A stretch of DNA of 24,852 bases from Bordetella parapertussis (GTDB taxonomy: Bacteria > Pseudomonadota > Gammaproteobacteria > Burkholderiales > Burkholderiaceae_C): contig CAMCWS010000131.1 of the NCBI GenBank assembly GCA_945882755.1, forward strand, positions 1 to 24,852. The letters run 5' to 3'. The notes beneath the pieces were generated by a model. It searched no databases. It was not told the DNA's origin and saw only the letters and a program-made list of their open reading frames with translations. Below are positions 15,790 to 21,627 of the stretch, piece after piece. A program made the translations under genes and the position numbers. How positions within the stretch are numbered: position 1 is the stretch's first letter; each line of letters opens with the position of its first letter.

Positions 15790-17655
15790 ATGTGCGGCAT
15801 CGTCGGCGCGGTTTCCACGCGCAACATCGTTCCTGTTCTTGTGCAAGGCTTGCAGCGTTTGGAATACCGCGGCTATGACTCCTGCGGCGTGGCAGTCAAC
15901 AGCGAGCAATCCCAAATGGGGCAAGCGCCTGGCTTGCAACGTGCCCGCAGCACCGCACGGGTGGCCGAGTTGGTGGCGCAAGTCAACGACGTTAGCAATG
16001 GCTTGCAAGGCTTGACCGGCATTGCCCACACCCGATGGGCCACCCACGGCGCACCTGCGGTACACAACGCCCACCCGCATTTCAGCCGCGACCGCATTGC
16101 CTTGGTGCACAACGGCATCATTGAAAACCACGAAGAACTTCGTGCATCTTTGCAAGCCAAGGGCTACCGTTTTGTCAGCCAAACCGACACCGAGGTGATG
16201 GCCCACCTCATCGACTCGCTGTACCAAGGCGACATCTTGCAAGCGGTGTTGCAAGCCACCAAGGAACTTCGCGGCGCTTTTGCGATTGCCGTCATGGCCA
16301 AGGACGAGCCGCACCGTGTCATCGGTGCAAGAGCCGGGTCACCATTGATTTTTGGCAAAGGCCAGGGCGAGAACTTCTTGGCCAGTGACGCCATGGCTTT
16401 GGCGGGTGTGACCAACCAAATCGTGTACTTGGCTGAAGGTGATGTGGTGGACGTGCGTCTCAACACATTCCAAGTGTTGGATGCCCAGCACCAATTGGTG
16501 CAGCGTGAGGTGCTGACGGTGAATGCCCACAGCGGCGCAGCCGAGTTGGGCCCTTACAGCCATTACATGCAAAAAGAAATTTTCGAGCAACCGCGTGCTA
16601 TTGCCGACACGCTCGAAGGCATTGAGGGCATCGTGGCCGACTTGTTCGACAACCCTGCTTCGGCCCAAGTGGGTCAAGCCGTCAAGGTGTTTGAACAGAT
16701 AGATTCAGTGCTGATCTTGGCTTGCGGCACCAGTTATTACAGCGGCTGCGTGGCCAAGTACTGGCTGGAGAGCATCGCCCACATTCCTTGCCAAGTGGAG
16801 GTGGCCAGCGAATACCGCTACCGCACCTCGGTGCCCAATCCGCGCAGCCTGGTGGTCACCATCAGCCAGTCGGGCGAAACCGCCGACACCTTGGCTGCAT
16901 TGCGCCACGCCCAAAGCTTAGGTATGCAACACACCCTGACTGTTTGCAATGTGGCCACCTCGGCCATGGTGCGTGAATGCGCCTTGGCTTACATCACCCG
17001 TGCGGGTGTGGAAATTGGCGTGGCCTCCACCAAAGCGTTCACCACGCAATTGGCTGGATTGTTCTTGCTCACGCTGGCGCTGGCCAAGGCCAAAGGCCGA
17101 TTGAGTGCGGCTGATGAGGCGCAGCACCTCAAAGCCATGCGCCATTTGCCAGTGGCTTTGCAAAGCGTGTTGGCCTTGGAGCCGCAGCTCATTGCTTGGG
17201 CGCAAGACTTCGCCAGCAAAGAAAACGCCTTGTTCTTGGGACGCGGTTTGCATTACCCCATCGCCTTGGAAGGCGCTTTGAAGCTGAAGGAAATCAGCTA
17301 TATCCACGCCGAGGCTTACCCCGCAGGAGAGCTGAAACATGGCCCACTGGCGCTGGTCACCAGTGCCATGCCTGTGGTGACGGTAGCGCCCAACGACGCT
17401 TTGCTGGAAAAACTCAAAAGCAATTTGCAAGAAGTGCGGGCCAGAGGTGGTGTGCTCTATGTGCTGGCTGACGCCGACACCCGCATCGAGTCTGGCGAGG
17501 GCTTGCATGTGATCCGCATGCCCGAGCATTACGGCGAGTTGTCACCCTTGCTGCACGTAGTGCCTTTGCAATTGCTGGCGTATCACACAGCTTGTGCAAG
17601 AGGTACCGATGTCGATAAGCCGCGAAACCTCGCGAAGTCCGTCACGGTGGAGTAA
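15790..17655 (+). CDS. glmS: glutamine-fructose-6-phosphate aminotransferase (isomerizing)
   Basis: GlmS converts fructose-6-P and glutamine to glucosamine-6-P and glutamate, the entry to amino-sugar synthesis. The 621-residue protein begins MCGIVGA, so Cys2 becomes the N-terminal nucleophile after Met removal; [20 protein letters not shown] and [11 protein letters not shown] follow in the glutaminase domain. Two SIS sugar-isomerase domains come next: ACGTSYYSG and SQSGETADT near the start of the first, and the C-terminal [20 protein letters not shown] lysine region in the second. The end [13 protein letters not shown] is the universal C terminus. AAAGGA precedes the ATG. The last ~45 bases use codons (AAG, CCG, CGA, CTC, GCG, TCC) less common in the rest of the gene. 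The 3' tip of glmS is a classic insertion target, and foreign-looking DNA starts right after the stop. Confidence 0.98.
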   Translation: MCGIVGAVSTRNIVPVLVQGLQRLEYRGYDSCGVAVNSEQSQMGQAPGLQRARSTARVAELVAQVNDVSNGLQGLTGIAHTRWATHGAPAVHNAHPHFSRDRIALVHNGIIENHEELRASLQAKGYRFVSQTDTEVMAHLIDSLYQGDILQAVLQATKELRGAFAIAVMAKDEPHRVIGARAGSPLIFGKGQGENFLASDAMALAGVTNQIVYLAEGDVVDVRLNTFQVLDAQHQLVQREVLTVNAHSGAAELGPYSHYMQKEIFEQPRAIADTLEGIEGIVADLFDNPASAQVGQAVKVFEQIDSVLILACGTSYYSGCVAKYWLESIAHIPCQVEVASEYRYRTSVPNPRSLVVTISQSGETADTLAALRHAQSLGMQHTLTVCNVATSAMVRECALAYITRAGVEIGVASTKAFTTQLAGLFLLTLALAKAKGRLSAADEAQHLKAMRHLPVALQSVLALEPQLIAWAQDFASKENALFLGRGLHYPIALEGALKLKEISYIHAEAYPAGELKHGPLALVTSAMPVVTVAPNDALLEKLKSNLQEVRARGGVLYVLADADTRIESGEGLHVIRMPEHYGELSPLLHVVPLQLLAYHTACARGTDVDKPRNLAKSVTVE

Positions 17656-17663
17656 TCTTGCTC

Positions 17664-17688
17664 CGTTTTTAATTAGCCTTCAAAAACG
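17664..17688. repeat. inverted repeat just after glmS
   Basis: CGTTTTT (17664-17670) and AAAAACG (17682-17688) form a perfect 7+7 dyad with an 11-base spacer, starting 8 bases after the glmS stop; adding one bulged base lets the flanking CTC/GAG pair too. It could be a weak terminator for glmS or part of the recombination site at the island edge. The stem is too AT-rich for a convincing terminator. Confidence 0.35.
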
Positions 17689-17707
17689 AGCTGATTTCAG
17701 GGTTGCG

Positions 17708-17983
17708 GTGACCCTGACCATCACGACAAATACGCTTAGTGATTGGTACGTTGAACCTGAACACGCCACTCTGATTTCAACGATTTCAAGCCTTGCTAGT
17801 CAGGGTTTGACGATGAAGGCGATAGCCGATTCACTAAACGCTCAAGGGTTTAAATCACACTCAGGAAGGGCGTTTTACTCAGAGCTAGTTGGCGCTCTCA
17901 TTTCGAAGTACCGTAAGAAAGCCAAGTCACGTTACGTCGAAAAAACCATATCGGTTGTGAACCTAGACGGAGGGGGGGTTTAA
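17708..17983 (+). CDS. small protein with recombinase-like helix-turn-helix
   Basis: This 91-residue product from the GTG at 17708 contains QGLTMKAIADSLNAQGFKSH followed by SGRAFYSELVGALISKYRKK (about residues 32-71). This resembles the helix-turn-helix part of the 'Recombinase' domain of large serine recombinases, where the sequence runs roughly 'G.s...IA..LN..G..t..G..w....v...l'. No catalytic serine domain is present, so it is not a full recombinase; it may be a stand-alone DNA-binding protein or a remnant. The basic tail KYRKKAKSRYVEK fits DNA binding. The same frame is open back to 17594 inside the glmS end, with ATGs at 17594 and 17609, so an overlapping longer form cannot be excluded. 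No strong ribosome binding site is seen for any start. It is the first gene of the island. Confidence 0.6.
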   Translation: MTLTITTNTLSDWYVEPEHATLISTISSLASQGLTMKAIADSLNAQGFKSHSGRAFYSELVGALISKYRKKAKSRYVEKTISVVNLDGGGV

Positions 17984-18059
17984 AGAAGCGCTAGCAACCC
18001 AGTTAGCTGAGTTCGATCACTAGCCCTATAAGTTGATCACCACCACGGCTTGCTTGCTG

Positions 18060-18245
18060 TTAGGGCTCTGGGAAATAGTAAATTCCTTGGTACTGGATTG
18101 CTTCAGGGTTTCGATCAACTTTTCCTTGCTGATGAACATACCAGACTTCTGCGCTTCCTTGATCAGCTGATTTGACATACTTTGGTTCCTTCTTCTTTTT
18201 GGGATTTATGGCTTGCTCTTTGAGCCACTCTTTAAAAGTTAGCAT
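18060..18245 (-). CDS. small uncharacterised protein coupled to the RHH regulator gene
   Basis: This 61-residue protein is not recognised. It begins MLTFKEWLKEQAINPKKKKEP, an amphipathic helix followed by a lysine cluster, and ends with a tyrosine-rich strand-like region VWYVHQQGKVDRN...IQYQGIYYFPEP. There is no signal peptide or membrane segment. It is a convincing gene because AAGGAG sits 8 bases before its ATG, and that ATG overlaps the TGA of the upstream ribbon-helix-helix gene (ATGA), a hallmark of translational coupling. A small protein paired with an RHH DNA-binding protein recalls toxin-antitoxin and plasmid-accessory pairs, but it matches no toxin family I know, so that role is only a guess. 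Downstream, about 75 bases with no gene separate its stop from the convergent 91-residue gene. Confidence 0.65.
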   Translation of the reverse strand: MLTFKEWLKEQAINPKKKKEPKYVKSADQGSAEVWYVHQQGKVDRNPEAIQYQGIYYFPEP

Positions 18246-18439
18246 CAGAACATCTCCTTACGGGCTCGTTGGAAATTTTCCGAATTGTTGTGGTGCTCAT
18301 TGAAAAATTTTTTCAAGCAATAACGTATGACCTCTGAGCGGTTGTAGCCCAACCGATCACACAACCCATCAAACTTGTTGATGAAGTCGTTAGTGGTGCG
18401 GATTCCTAATATCTGATTCCTAGAGAGACTCTTGTTCAC
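18245..18439 (-). CDS. ribbon-helix-helix (CopG/Arc-type) DNA-binding protein
   Basis: This 64-residue protein has the ribbon-helix-helix layout: a strand QILGIRTTNDF (about 9-19), helix A INKFDGLCDRLG, the turn and helix B NRSEVIRYCLKKFFNEH. The G-x-N-R-S-E-V-I-R segment is the standard RHH signature. Such proteins bind as dimers to short operators and usually repress their own operon. The start is a GTG at 18437-18439 with AAGGAG about 8 bases before it. The ribosome binding site and start lie in one arm of an inverted repeat reaching 18486, so control may act on both DNA and RNA. Its stop overlaps the ATG of the 61-residue gene. It is divergent from the 118-residue gene. Confidence 0.8.
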   Translation of the reverse strand: MNKSLSRNQILGIRTTNDFINKFDGLCDRLGYNRSEVIRYCLKKFFNEHHNNSENFQRARKEMF

Positions 18440-18486
18440 GTAAACACTCCTTTTTAGTGGTTTTTTTATTTAGGAGTTTTTTTACG
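18439..18486 (-). promoter_or_regulatory. inverted repeat covering the RBS and start of the RHH gene
   Basis: Left arm CGTAAACACTCCT (18439-18451) and right arm AGGAGTTTTTTTACG (18472-18486) are complementary except for a small internal loop, giving about 6+6 base pairs. Read as leftward RNA, the upstream arm ACUCCU pairs with AGGAGU of the ribosome binding site and CGUAAA pairs with UUUACG at the start codon. It could be an operator for the RHH dimer, an RNA hairpin that hides the ribosome binding site, or both. Confidence 0.5.
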
Positions 18487-18554
18487 TTTATCAAATTTAG
18501 TGACGCCTAGCTGGAAGAGTTACTATTAATAAATTGAATGGATGGAGATCAATC

Positions 18555-18911
18555 ATGCTCGGATGGGAAATCTTGATCAGCAAAAAAGTTCAAGGGTCAG
18601 ATAAAGATCTATTGATAGCCTCTTGGGTCACAAGTACAGGCGGTACTAGATGGATAGGAGCCTTGGCTAAGGATGGAAAGGCTCAATTTTTAGGAGAGAA
18701 CAGTGGATACCCATGTCTCTATTCAACAAAAGCCAAATTTATTACTTCGATACTTTCAACAGGTGTTCCTAAATTTGAAGGAAGTACGGTGATAGGTGAA
18801 GATTACGTAAATGAAGCTGGATCAAGCTGGGATATAAAAATCAATCAACAAGAACTTTCTGGACTTGAACCTGAAGACGATTTGTTGGTAGAGGCTTGGG
18901 ATAGGAGCTAG
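18555..18911 (+). CDS. conserved-looking hypothetical protein, 118 residues
   Basis: The function is unknown. The protein runs MLGWEILISKK...LLIASWVTSTGGTRWIGALAKDGKAQFLGENSGYPCLYSTKAKFI...and ends GLEPEDDLLVEAWDRS. The arrangement (W-E-I at the start, a 'G..W...L...GKA..LG..GYP..Y' centre and 'LL(V/I)EAWD.S' at the end) matches my recollection of a family of small uncharacterised bacterial proteins, but I cannot name it. The ATG at 18555 follows TGGAG by 7 bases and is preferred to the TTG at 18534. The product is soluble, mildly acidic, with no signal peptide. It is AT-rich in codon use like the rest of the island. It faces away from the RHH gene and shares the intergenic dyad region with it; downstream lies the hairpin-rich gap. 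Confidence 0.7.
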   Translation: MLGWEILISKKVQGSDKDLLIASWVTSTGGTRWIGALAKDGKAQFLGENSGYPCLYSTKAKFITSILSTGVPKFEGSTVIGEDYVNEAGSSWDIKINQQELSGLEPEDDLLVEAWDRS

Positions 18912-19017
18912 TAGAGCACTCAAGAAACACCTGCTTCGCAGGTGACTCGCTTCGCTCGTAGGTCTTAGTAGTGGAAATCTGATTTCTTAGACTAGCCGTT
19001 GCGGTAGTCTTCTTTTA

Positions 19018-19050
19018 GATACAACTTACCGTAAGCAGGTAAGTTGTATC
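19018..19050. repeat. perfect 13-bp inverted repeat
   Basis: GATACAACTTACC, loop GTAAGCA, GGTAAGTTGTATC. It is the longest perfect stem in the structured gap. It has no T-run on either side, so it is not an ordinary terminator; it may be a stem of a structured RNA or a protein-binding palindrome. Confidence 0.8.
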
Positions 19051-19409
19051 AGGTCTTGCGTATAGCCTCATCCCTCAACACTTCGCTATGAATCACCAGT
19101 TAGTCTGGTAGGGGCGGTTAGCCGTTCTCCCTTTATGTTCAGTCTTACGAACCAACGGTAGCAATTAGTAGCCTAGCAAAGCGACACCTAGTTGCTTGGA
19201 GGTCGTCGTCGTACGGAGCCTCCATCGTGAGGCGTTTAAGCCCCTTGCGACATAAATTTCGTTCTTTCGTCATCGCCACACCTACCGATGTCAGTGGTTA
19301 ACGGACGGGCTATACCGTCATCAAAAAATTAGTTTTACATCTGTTTTATTTAGGAGATTTACGCAGGTAAAACATGGAAAACATGAAGAAATTTGACATT
19401 TTTAGGCGC

Positions 19410-19433
19410 AAAAAAAGCCCATTTTCATGGGCT
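19410..19433 (-). terminator. rho-independent terminator of the leftward three-gene operon
   Basis: Read leftward: AGCCCAT, loop GAAA, ATGGGCT, then seven T residues. A perfect 7-bp stem with a stable GNRA-type tetraloop and a T-run, 25 bases after the stop of the 203-residue gene, fits a strong intrinsic terminator. Confidence 0.9.
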
Positions 19434-19457
19434 CTCAAAAGGGGATTAAGACGGGCT

Positions 19458-20069
19458 TTAGAACACGAAACCCTCTAGATTCAGCATCTTTCTCGGTGGA
19501 CAAGAGAAAGTGACCGATTTTTCATCGCTCTCATTTGTCTTAGGCTCCAAAGCTGTTAAAGCCTCTTCAAGCGCATGGATCTTGAGCTGACGCTTTGTAA
19601 GAACTGGAAAGGGTACTTTTTGTTTGCTCAGACACTCGAAACTGGATGAGCCAATTACCCTCGGTATACCAATCGGATCATTACTCGCTTCTTTTAGATC
19701 ACGATCAATCCACAAGCAAATGGAGCAATCAGCCTCGATAGCTTCTCCAAGGTGTTCCAGAGCGAGTTCAAAAGCATGGTCAGCCTTATGGAACATCGCT
19801 TTCACTTTATGAGGTGGCGCTTCCTCAAAACACATCCTATCGCCACGTCCGTAAAGCAGTATGGCGGTCTTTACTAAAGCCTCGTACTTTTTCAAAGAAG
19901 CTGGTTTTGGAACTTTCCTATTTGACTTCTCTTCCTCCCACTCTGCAGAAAGAGTTTCCATTTGCGATTCAGTCAGAACTCGTGATAACGAACTAGTAGA
20001 AACTGACTCACCAGACTCAAGCCTAGCGATCAAGAGTTTCATTCGATTAATTCTTGAATTAATATTCAT
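19458..20069 (-). CDS. hypothetical protein, 203 residues, last gene of leftward operon
   Basis: I do not recognise this protein. The N-terminal ~50 residues (MNINSRINRMKLLIARLESGESVS...ESQMETLSAEWEEE) look helical and may form a coiled coil; the middle KYEALVKTAILLYGRGDRM and KVKAMFHKADHAFELALEHLGEAIEADCSICLWIDRD are also helical, with isolated cysteines; the C terminus KRQLKIHALEEALTAL is another helix, followed by a polar tail. There is no signal peptide or membrane segment. It follows the 154-residue gene by 13 bases and is followed by a strong terminator, so it is the last gene of the operon. The ribosome binding site is poor (GAAAAAAAG), suggesting it depends on translation of the gene before it. 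A second in-frame ATG lies nine codons on. Confidence 0.7.
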   Translation of the reverse strand: MNINSRINRMKLLIARLESGESVSTSSLSRVLTESQMETLSAEWEEEKSNRKVPKPASLKKYEALVKTAILLYGRGDRMCFEEAPPHKVKAMFHKADHAFELALEHLGEAIEADCSICLWIDRDLKEASNDPIGIPRVIGSSSFECLSKQKVPFPVLTKRQLKIHALEEALTALEPKTNESDEKSVTFSCPPRKMLNLEGFVF

Positions 20070-20082
20070 AGCTTTTTTTCAA

Positions 20083-20547
20083 TTAGGCGTAATGTAAACA
20101 AGCGTCAAGGTAGATTGCTGACGCAAAATGATAGTTATAGCCGTAGTCATTAATCTTTAAGCGAATAACAATCTTGTGGTCTTTAAATGCTCTCACATAA
20201 GAGCCCCAGCATTGCTCTAAGGTCTTCTCTGGGTCAAGAACTTCGAAATTATCAAAACACTCGAGATCATCTATTGGAAAATGTTTCTCTAAAAACTTTT
20301 TAATTAATTTCGCAGAATTTTTAAATTGATCTATGTGATGAAAATCAATCCTCAAATCTAGTTCTAATTCATCGTCATAGGTTGACCAATAAAACTCATC
20401 AAGCGGTAATCCTAATTTTCCAAAGAGCCTTTCAAGATGGCTACATCTATCAACAAAAAAATCACGCCCGCTTTTAGTTTCTCTGGAGCATTGTGAAAGG
20501 AATTCCCATTCGCTAGTGTGAGGAGCTAATTCGTTTATGTATCTCAT
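20083..20547 (-). CDS. acidic hypothetical protein, 154 residues
   Basis: Not recognised. From the ATG at 20547 the protein is MRYINELAPHTSEWEFLSQ... with Asp/Glu clusters such as STYDDELELDLRIDFHH and PIDDLECFDNFEVLDPEK. I count about 28 acidic against 19 basic residues, net about -9. The C-terminal half (SYVRAFKDHKIVIRLKINDYGYNYHFASAIYLDACLHYA) looks like beta strands followed by a helix. This start was chosen because TAGGGG lies about 8 bases upstream and because the longer frame (to 20670) overlaps the separate 56-residue gene. It sits second in the operon, 13 bases after the first gene. High acidity next to a type I restriction system recalls DNA-mimic antirestriction proteins, but it shows no ArdA, ArdB or Ocr resemblance that I can see. 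Confidence 0.7.
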   Translation of the reverse strand: MRYINELAPHTSEWEFLSQCSRETKSGRDFFVDRCSHLERLFGKLGLPLDEFYWSTYDDELELDLRIDFHHIDQFKNSAKLIKKFLEKHFPIDDLECFDNFEVLDPEKTLEQCWGSYVRAFKDHKIVIRLKINDYGYNYHFASAIYLDACLHYA

Positions 20548-20560
20548 GATTTGACCCCTA

Positions 20561-20731
20561 TTAGTGTGACAACACAGTTGAAGAAACTTCAAAAAAGCGC
20601 TCAACTGGAAATTGTGTTGATTCATGAATGAAGGCGTCCATTCTTTGATCCGAATCCAAATAGTCGTCAAAGAAATTCGGGTCTTGATCCAAGATCAATT
20701 CGTAGTAAGAAGCGAAGTTGTGTGATTTCAT
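20561..20731 (-). CDS. very acidic small protein, 56 residues, first gene of leftward operon
   Basis: This short gene is supported by an excellent ribosome binding site (AAAGGAAAG, 4-8 bases before the ATG at 20731), a full open frame to TAA at 20561, and tight spacing (13 bases) to the next gene. The product begins MKSHNFASYYELILDQDPN, then FFDDYLDSDQRMDAF, and ends FFEVSSTVLSH. I count 11 acidic and 3 basic residues, a net charge near -8 in 56 residues, with many aromatics. There is no signal peptide. The function is unknown; a protein-protein partner, DNA mimic or inhibitor would fit the composition. Its promoter lies in the divergent gap with the 249-residue gene, where a 10-bp direct repeat occurs. 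Confidence 0.65.
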   Translation of the reverse strand: MKSHNFASYYELILDQDPNFFDDYLDSDQRMDAFIHESTQFPVERFFEVSSTVLSH

Positions 20732-20771
20732 TTTTCTTTCCTTTCTAGGTTAATAAATGAATAGATTTGTT

Positions 20772-20823
20772 AAGCCCTATTGCTCTCTTAATCTATGTAT
20801 CTATTGGACCAGAAAGCCCTATT
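20772..20823. promoter_or_regulatory. 10-bp direct repeat in divergent promoter, candidate operators
   Basis: AAGCCCTATT occurs at 20772-20781 and 20814-20823, 42 bases apart start to start, i.e. four helical turns, on the same face of the DNA. Both lie in the 144-base gap between the 56-residue gene (leftward) and the 249-residue gene (rightward). They may be paired binding sites of a regulator that controls both directions. Confidence 0.45.
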
Positions 20824-20875
20824 AAAGTCATGATTACAAAATATTGATGTATTTAAAGTGTTATGATTAAACGCT

Positions 20876-21625
20876 ATGAACGAGCCAATAAATCGCCAGA
20901 CACGACACTTTCCGTACCAACACCCCACGTTTGGAACGAAGAACCGCCCGACTAGTGAGCGGTCTTGGAAAAGGTCGGTTTATTACTGGTGGTGGGCGTA
21001 CTTAAAACGTAGCCCTGAGTACCTTGCTTGTTGCGAAGCGGGTGGTAGAGGAAAGCTGGCGCCCCTATACAAAGACTTCGGCGATGTGAGGGGCGATGAC
21101 TTCAAGGCTTGGTGGCGTGAAGGTGACCGAGGAGCGACTTTGTTTGCTGAACCCGCAGTTGAGGTTTCGGTTCGAGTCTTGAATGAAGGTGACGCTATTA
21201 CCGATCCCGCAAAGGGGCTCAGCGTCTACCTTCCCTTGAACCTACCAAACGGATTCCTCGTTAAGCGTGTAAAAGACCTCCTAAACGCTATTCGCAAGGG
21301 AAAGCGTGGAGTTCAATATGGAAGGGCTGATAAGAGCAATGCGCTATACAAATTTGATGGTCAGCCAAATCTGAAAGCGCTGGAAAAAACGCTTAAGCTA
21401 TACGACATGCTCAAGGAGAGAGCAAATAATCCTACTACCCCTCATATACCTTATTGGAAAATTGCTCAGAGGGCGGGGATCATCGAAGATAAAGGGAAAA
21501 TTCTTCTGACTGACTCAGTATCTCAAGCTGACAAGAAGAGAGCAGTTATGACTGCTATCGTGATACGGCTGAAAAAAAGAGCGGAAGCTACTATTGAAAA
21601 TGTCGGTAAGGGCGTGTTCCCTTAA
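20876..21625 (+). CDS. hypothetical protein with aromatic YYWWW motif, 249 residues
   Basis: The function is unknown. The N-terminal half has a striking block SVYYWWWAYLKRSPEYLACC (34-53), then LYKDFGDVRGDDFKAWWREG (64-83) and a TLFAEP end (88-93), which I recall from uncharacterised proteins in proteobacterial islands but cannot name. A middle section is strand-rich (VEVSVRVLNEG), followed by basic helices (VKRVKDLLNAIRKGKRGVQYG). The C-terminal part PHIPYWKIAQRAGIIEDKG resembles a helix-turn-helix, and the protein is basic, so DNA binding is plausible. There is no signal peptide or membrane segment. The ATG at 20876 has no obvious ribosome binding site, which may mean leaderless or tightly limited translation. 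It is divergent from the acidic operon and ends two bases from the stop of the nuclease-like gene. Confidence 0.75.
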   Translation: MNEPINRQTRHFPYQHPTFGTKNRPTSERSWKRSVYYWWWAYLKRSPEYLACCEAGGRGKLAPLYKDFGDVRGDDFKAWWREGDRGATLFAEPAVEVSVRVLNEGDAITDPAKGLSVYLPLNLPNGFLVKRVKDLLNAIRKGKRGVQYGRADKSNALYKFDGQPNLKALEKTLKLYDMLKERANNPTTPHIPYWKIAQRAGIIEDKGKILLTDSVSQADKKRAVMTAIVIRLKKRAEATIENVGKGVFP

Positions 21626-21627
21626 AT

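Larger units (their letters stand above)
18912..19457. other. 546-base gap without a convincing gene; dense in hairpins, candidate structured RNA
   Basis: No open frame of note is present, yet 18928-19319 is packed with dyads: CACCTGC/GCAGGTG (18928-18944), GACTA(G)CC/GGTAGTC (18990-19009), a perfect 13-bp stem (19018-19050), ACCAG/CTGGT (19095-19109), AAGCGAC/GTTGCTT with one G-T pair (19179-19197), GGAGG/CCTCC (19198-19223) and GACGG/CCGTC (19304-19319). It lies between the ends of two converging genes, so it is not a shared promoter. Read leftward, the first hairpin is followed by TTTCTT, a weak terminator, and an AT-rich stretch at 19320-19375 could hold a promoter; the G-T pair instead favours rightward RNA. 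Strand is therefore unresolved. It may encode a noncoding RNA or act as folded single-stranded DNA. I do not recognise it as RNase P, tmRNA, 6S or a group II intron. Confidence 0.4.

Noticed and set aside
17640..17760. Tn7 or Tn7-like transposon inserted at attTn7 behind glmS
   Set aside because: The place fits, but no TGT...ACA transposon end, repeated TnsB-type sites or tnsABCD genes are visible next to glmS, where tnsA would be expected.
18440..18486. Rho-independent terminator in the T-rich dyad before the RHH gene
   Set aside because: The T-runs are in the loop and arm rather than after a GC-rich stem, and it lies between divergent genes, where no transcript should end.
18912..19400. 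Retron ncRNA or CRISPR array in the structured gap
   Set aside because: No reverse transcriptase gene is present in the window, and the hairpins differ from one another, with no regularly spaced repeat and spacer units.
19374..19478. 34-codon frame ATGGAAAACATG... reading rightward
   Set aside because: It runs straight through the terminator of the opposite operon and into its last gene, with no ribosome binding site.
20046..20063. Perfect palindrome ATTAATTCTTGAATTAAT
   Set aside because: It lies inside the coding sequence near the start of the 203-residue protein and is pure AT-rich text; an operator role is possible but nothing else supports it.
20548..20670. N-terminal extension of the 154-residue acidic protein
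   Set aside because: It overlaps the 56-residue gene in another frame and has no ribosome binding site, whereas the ATG at 20547 has TAGGGG upstream.
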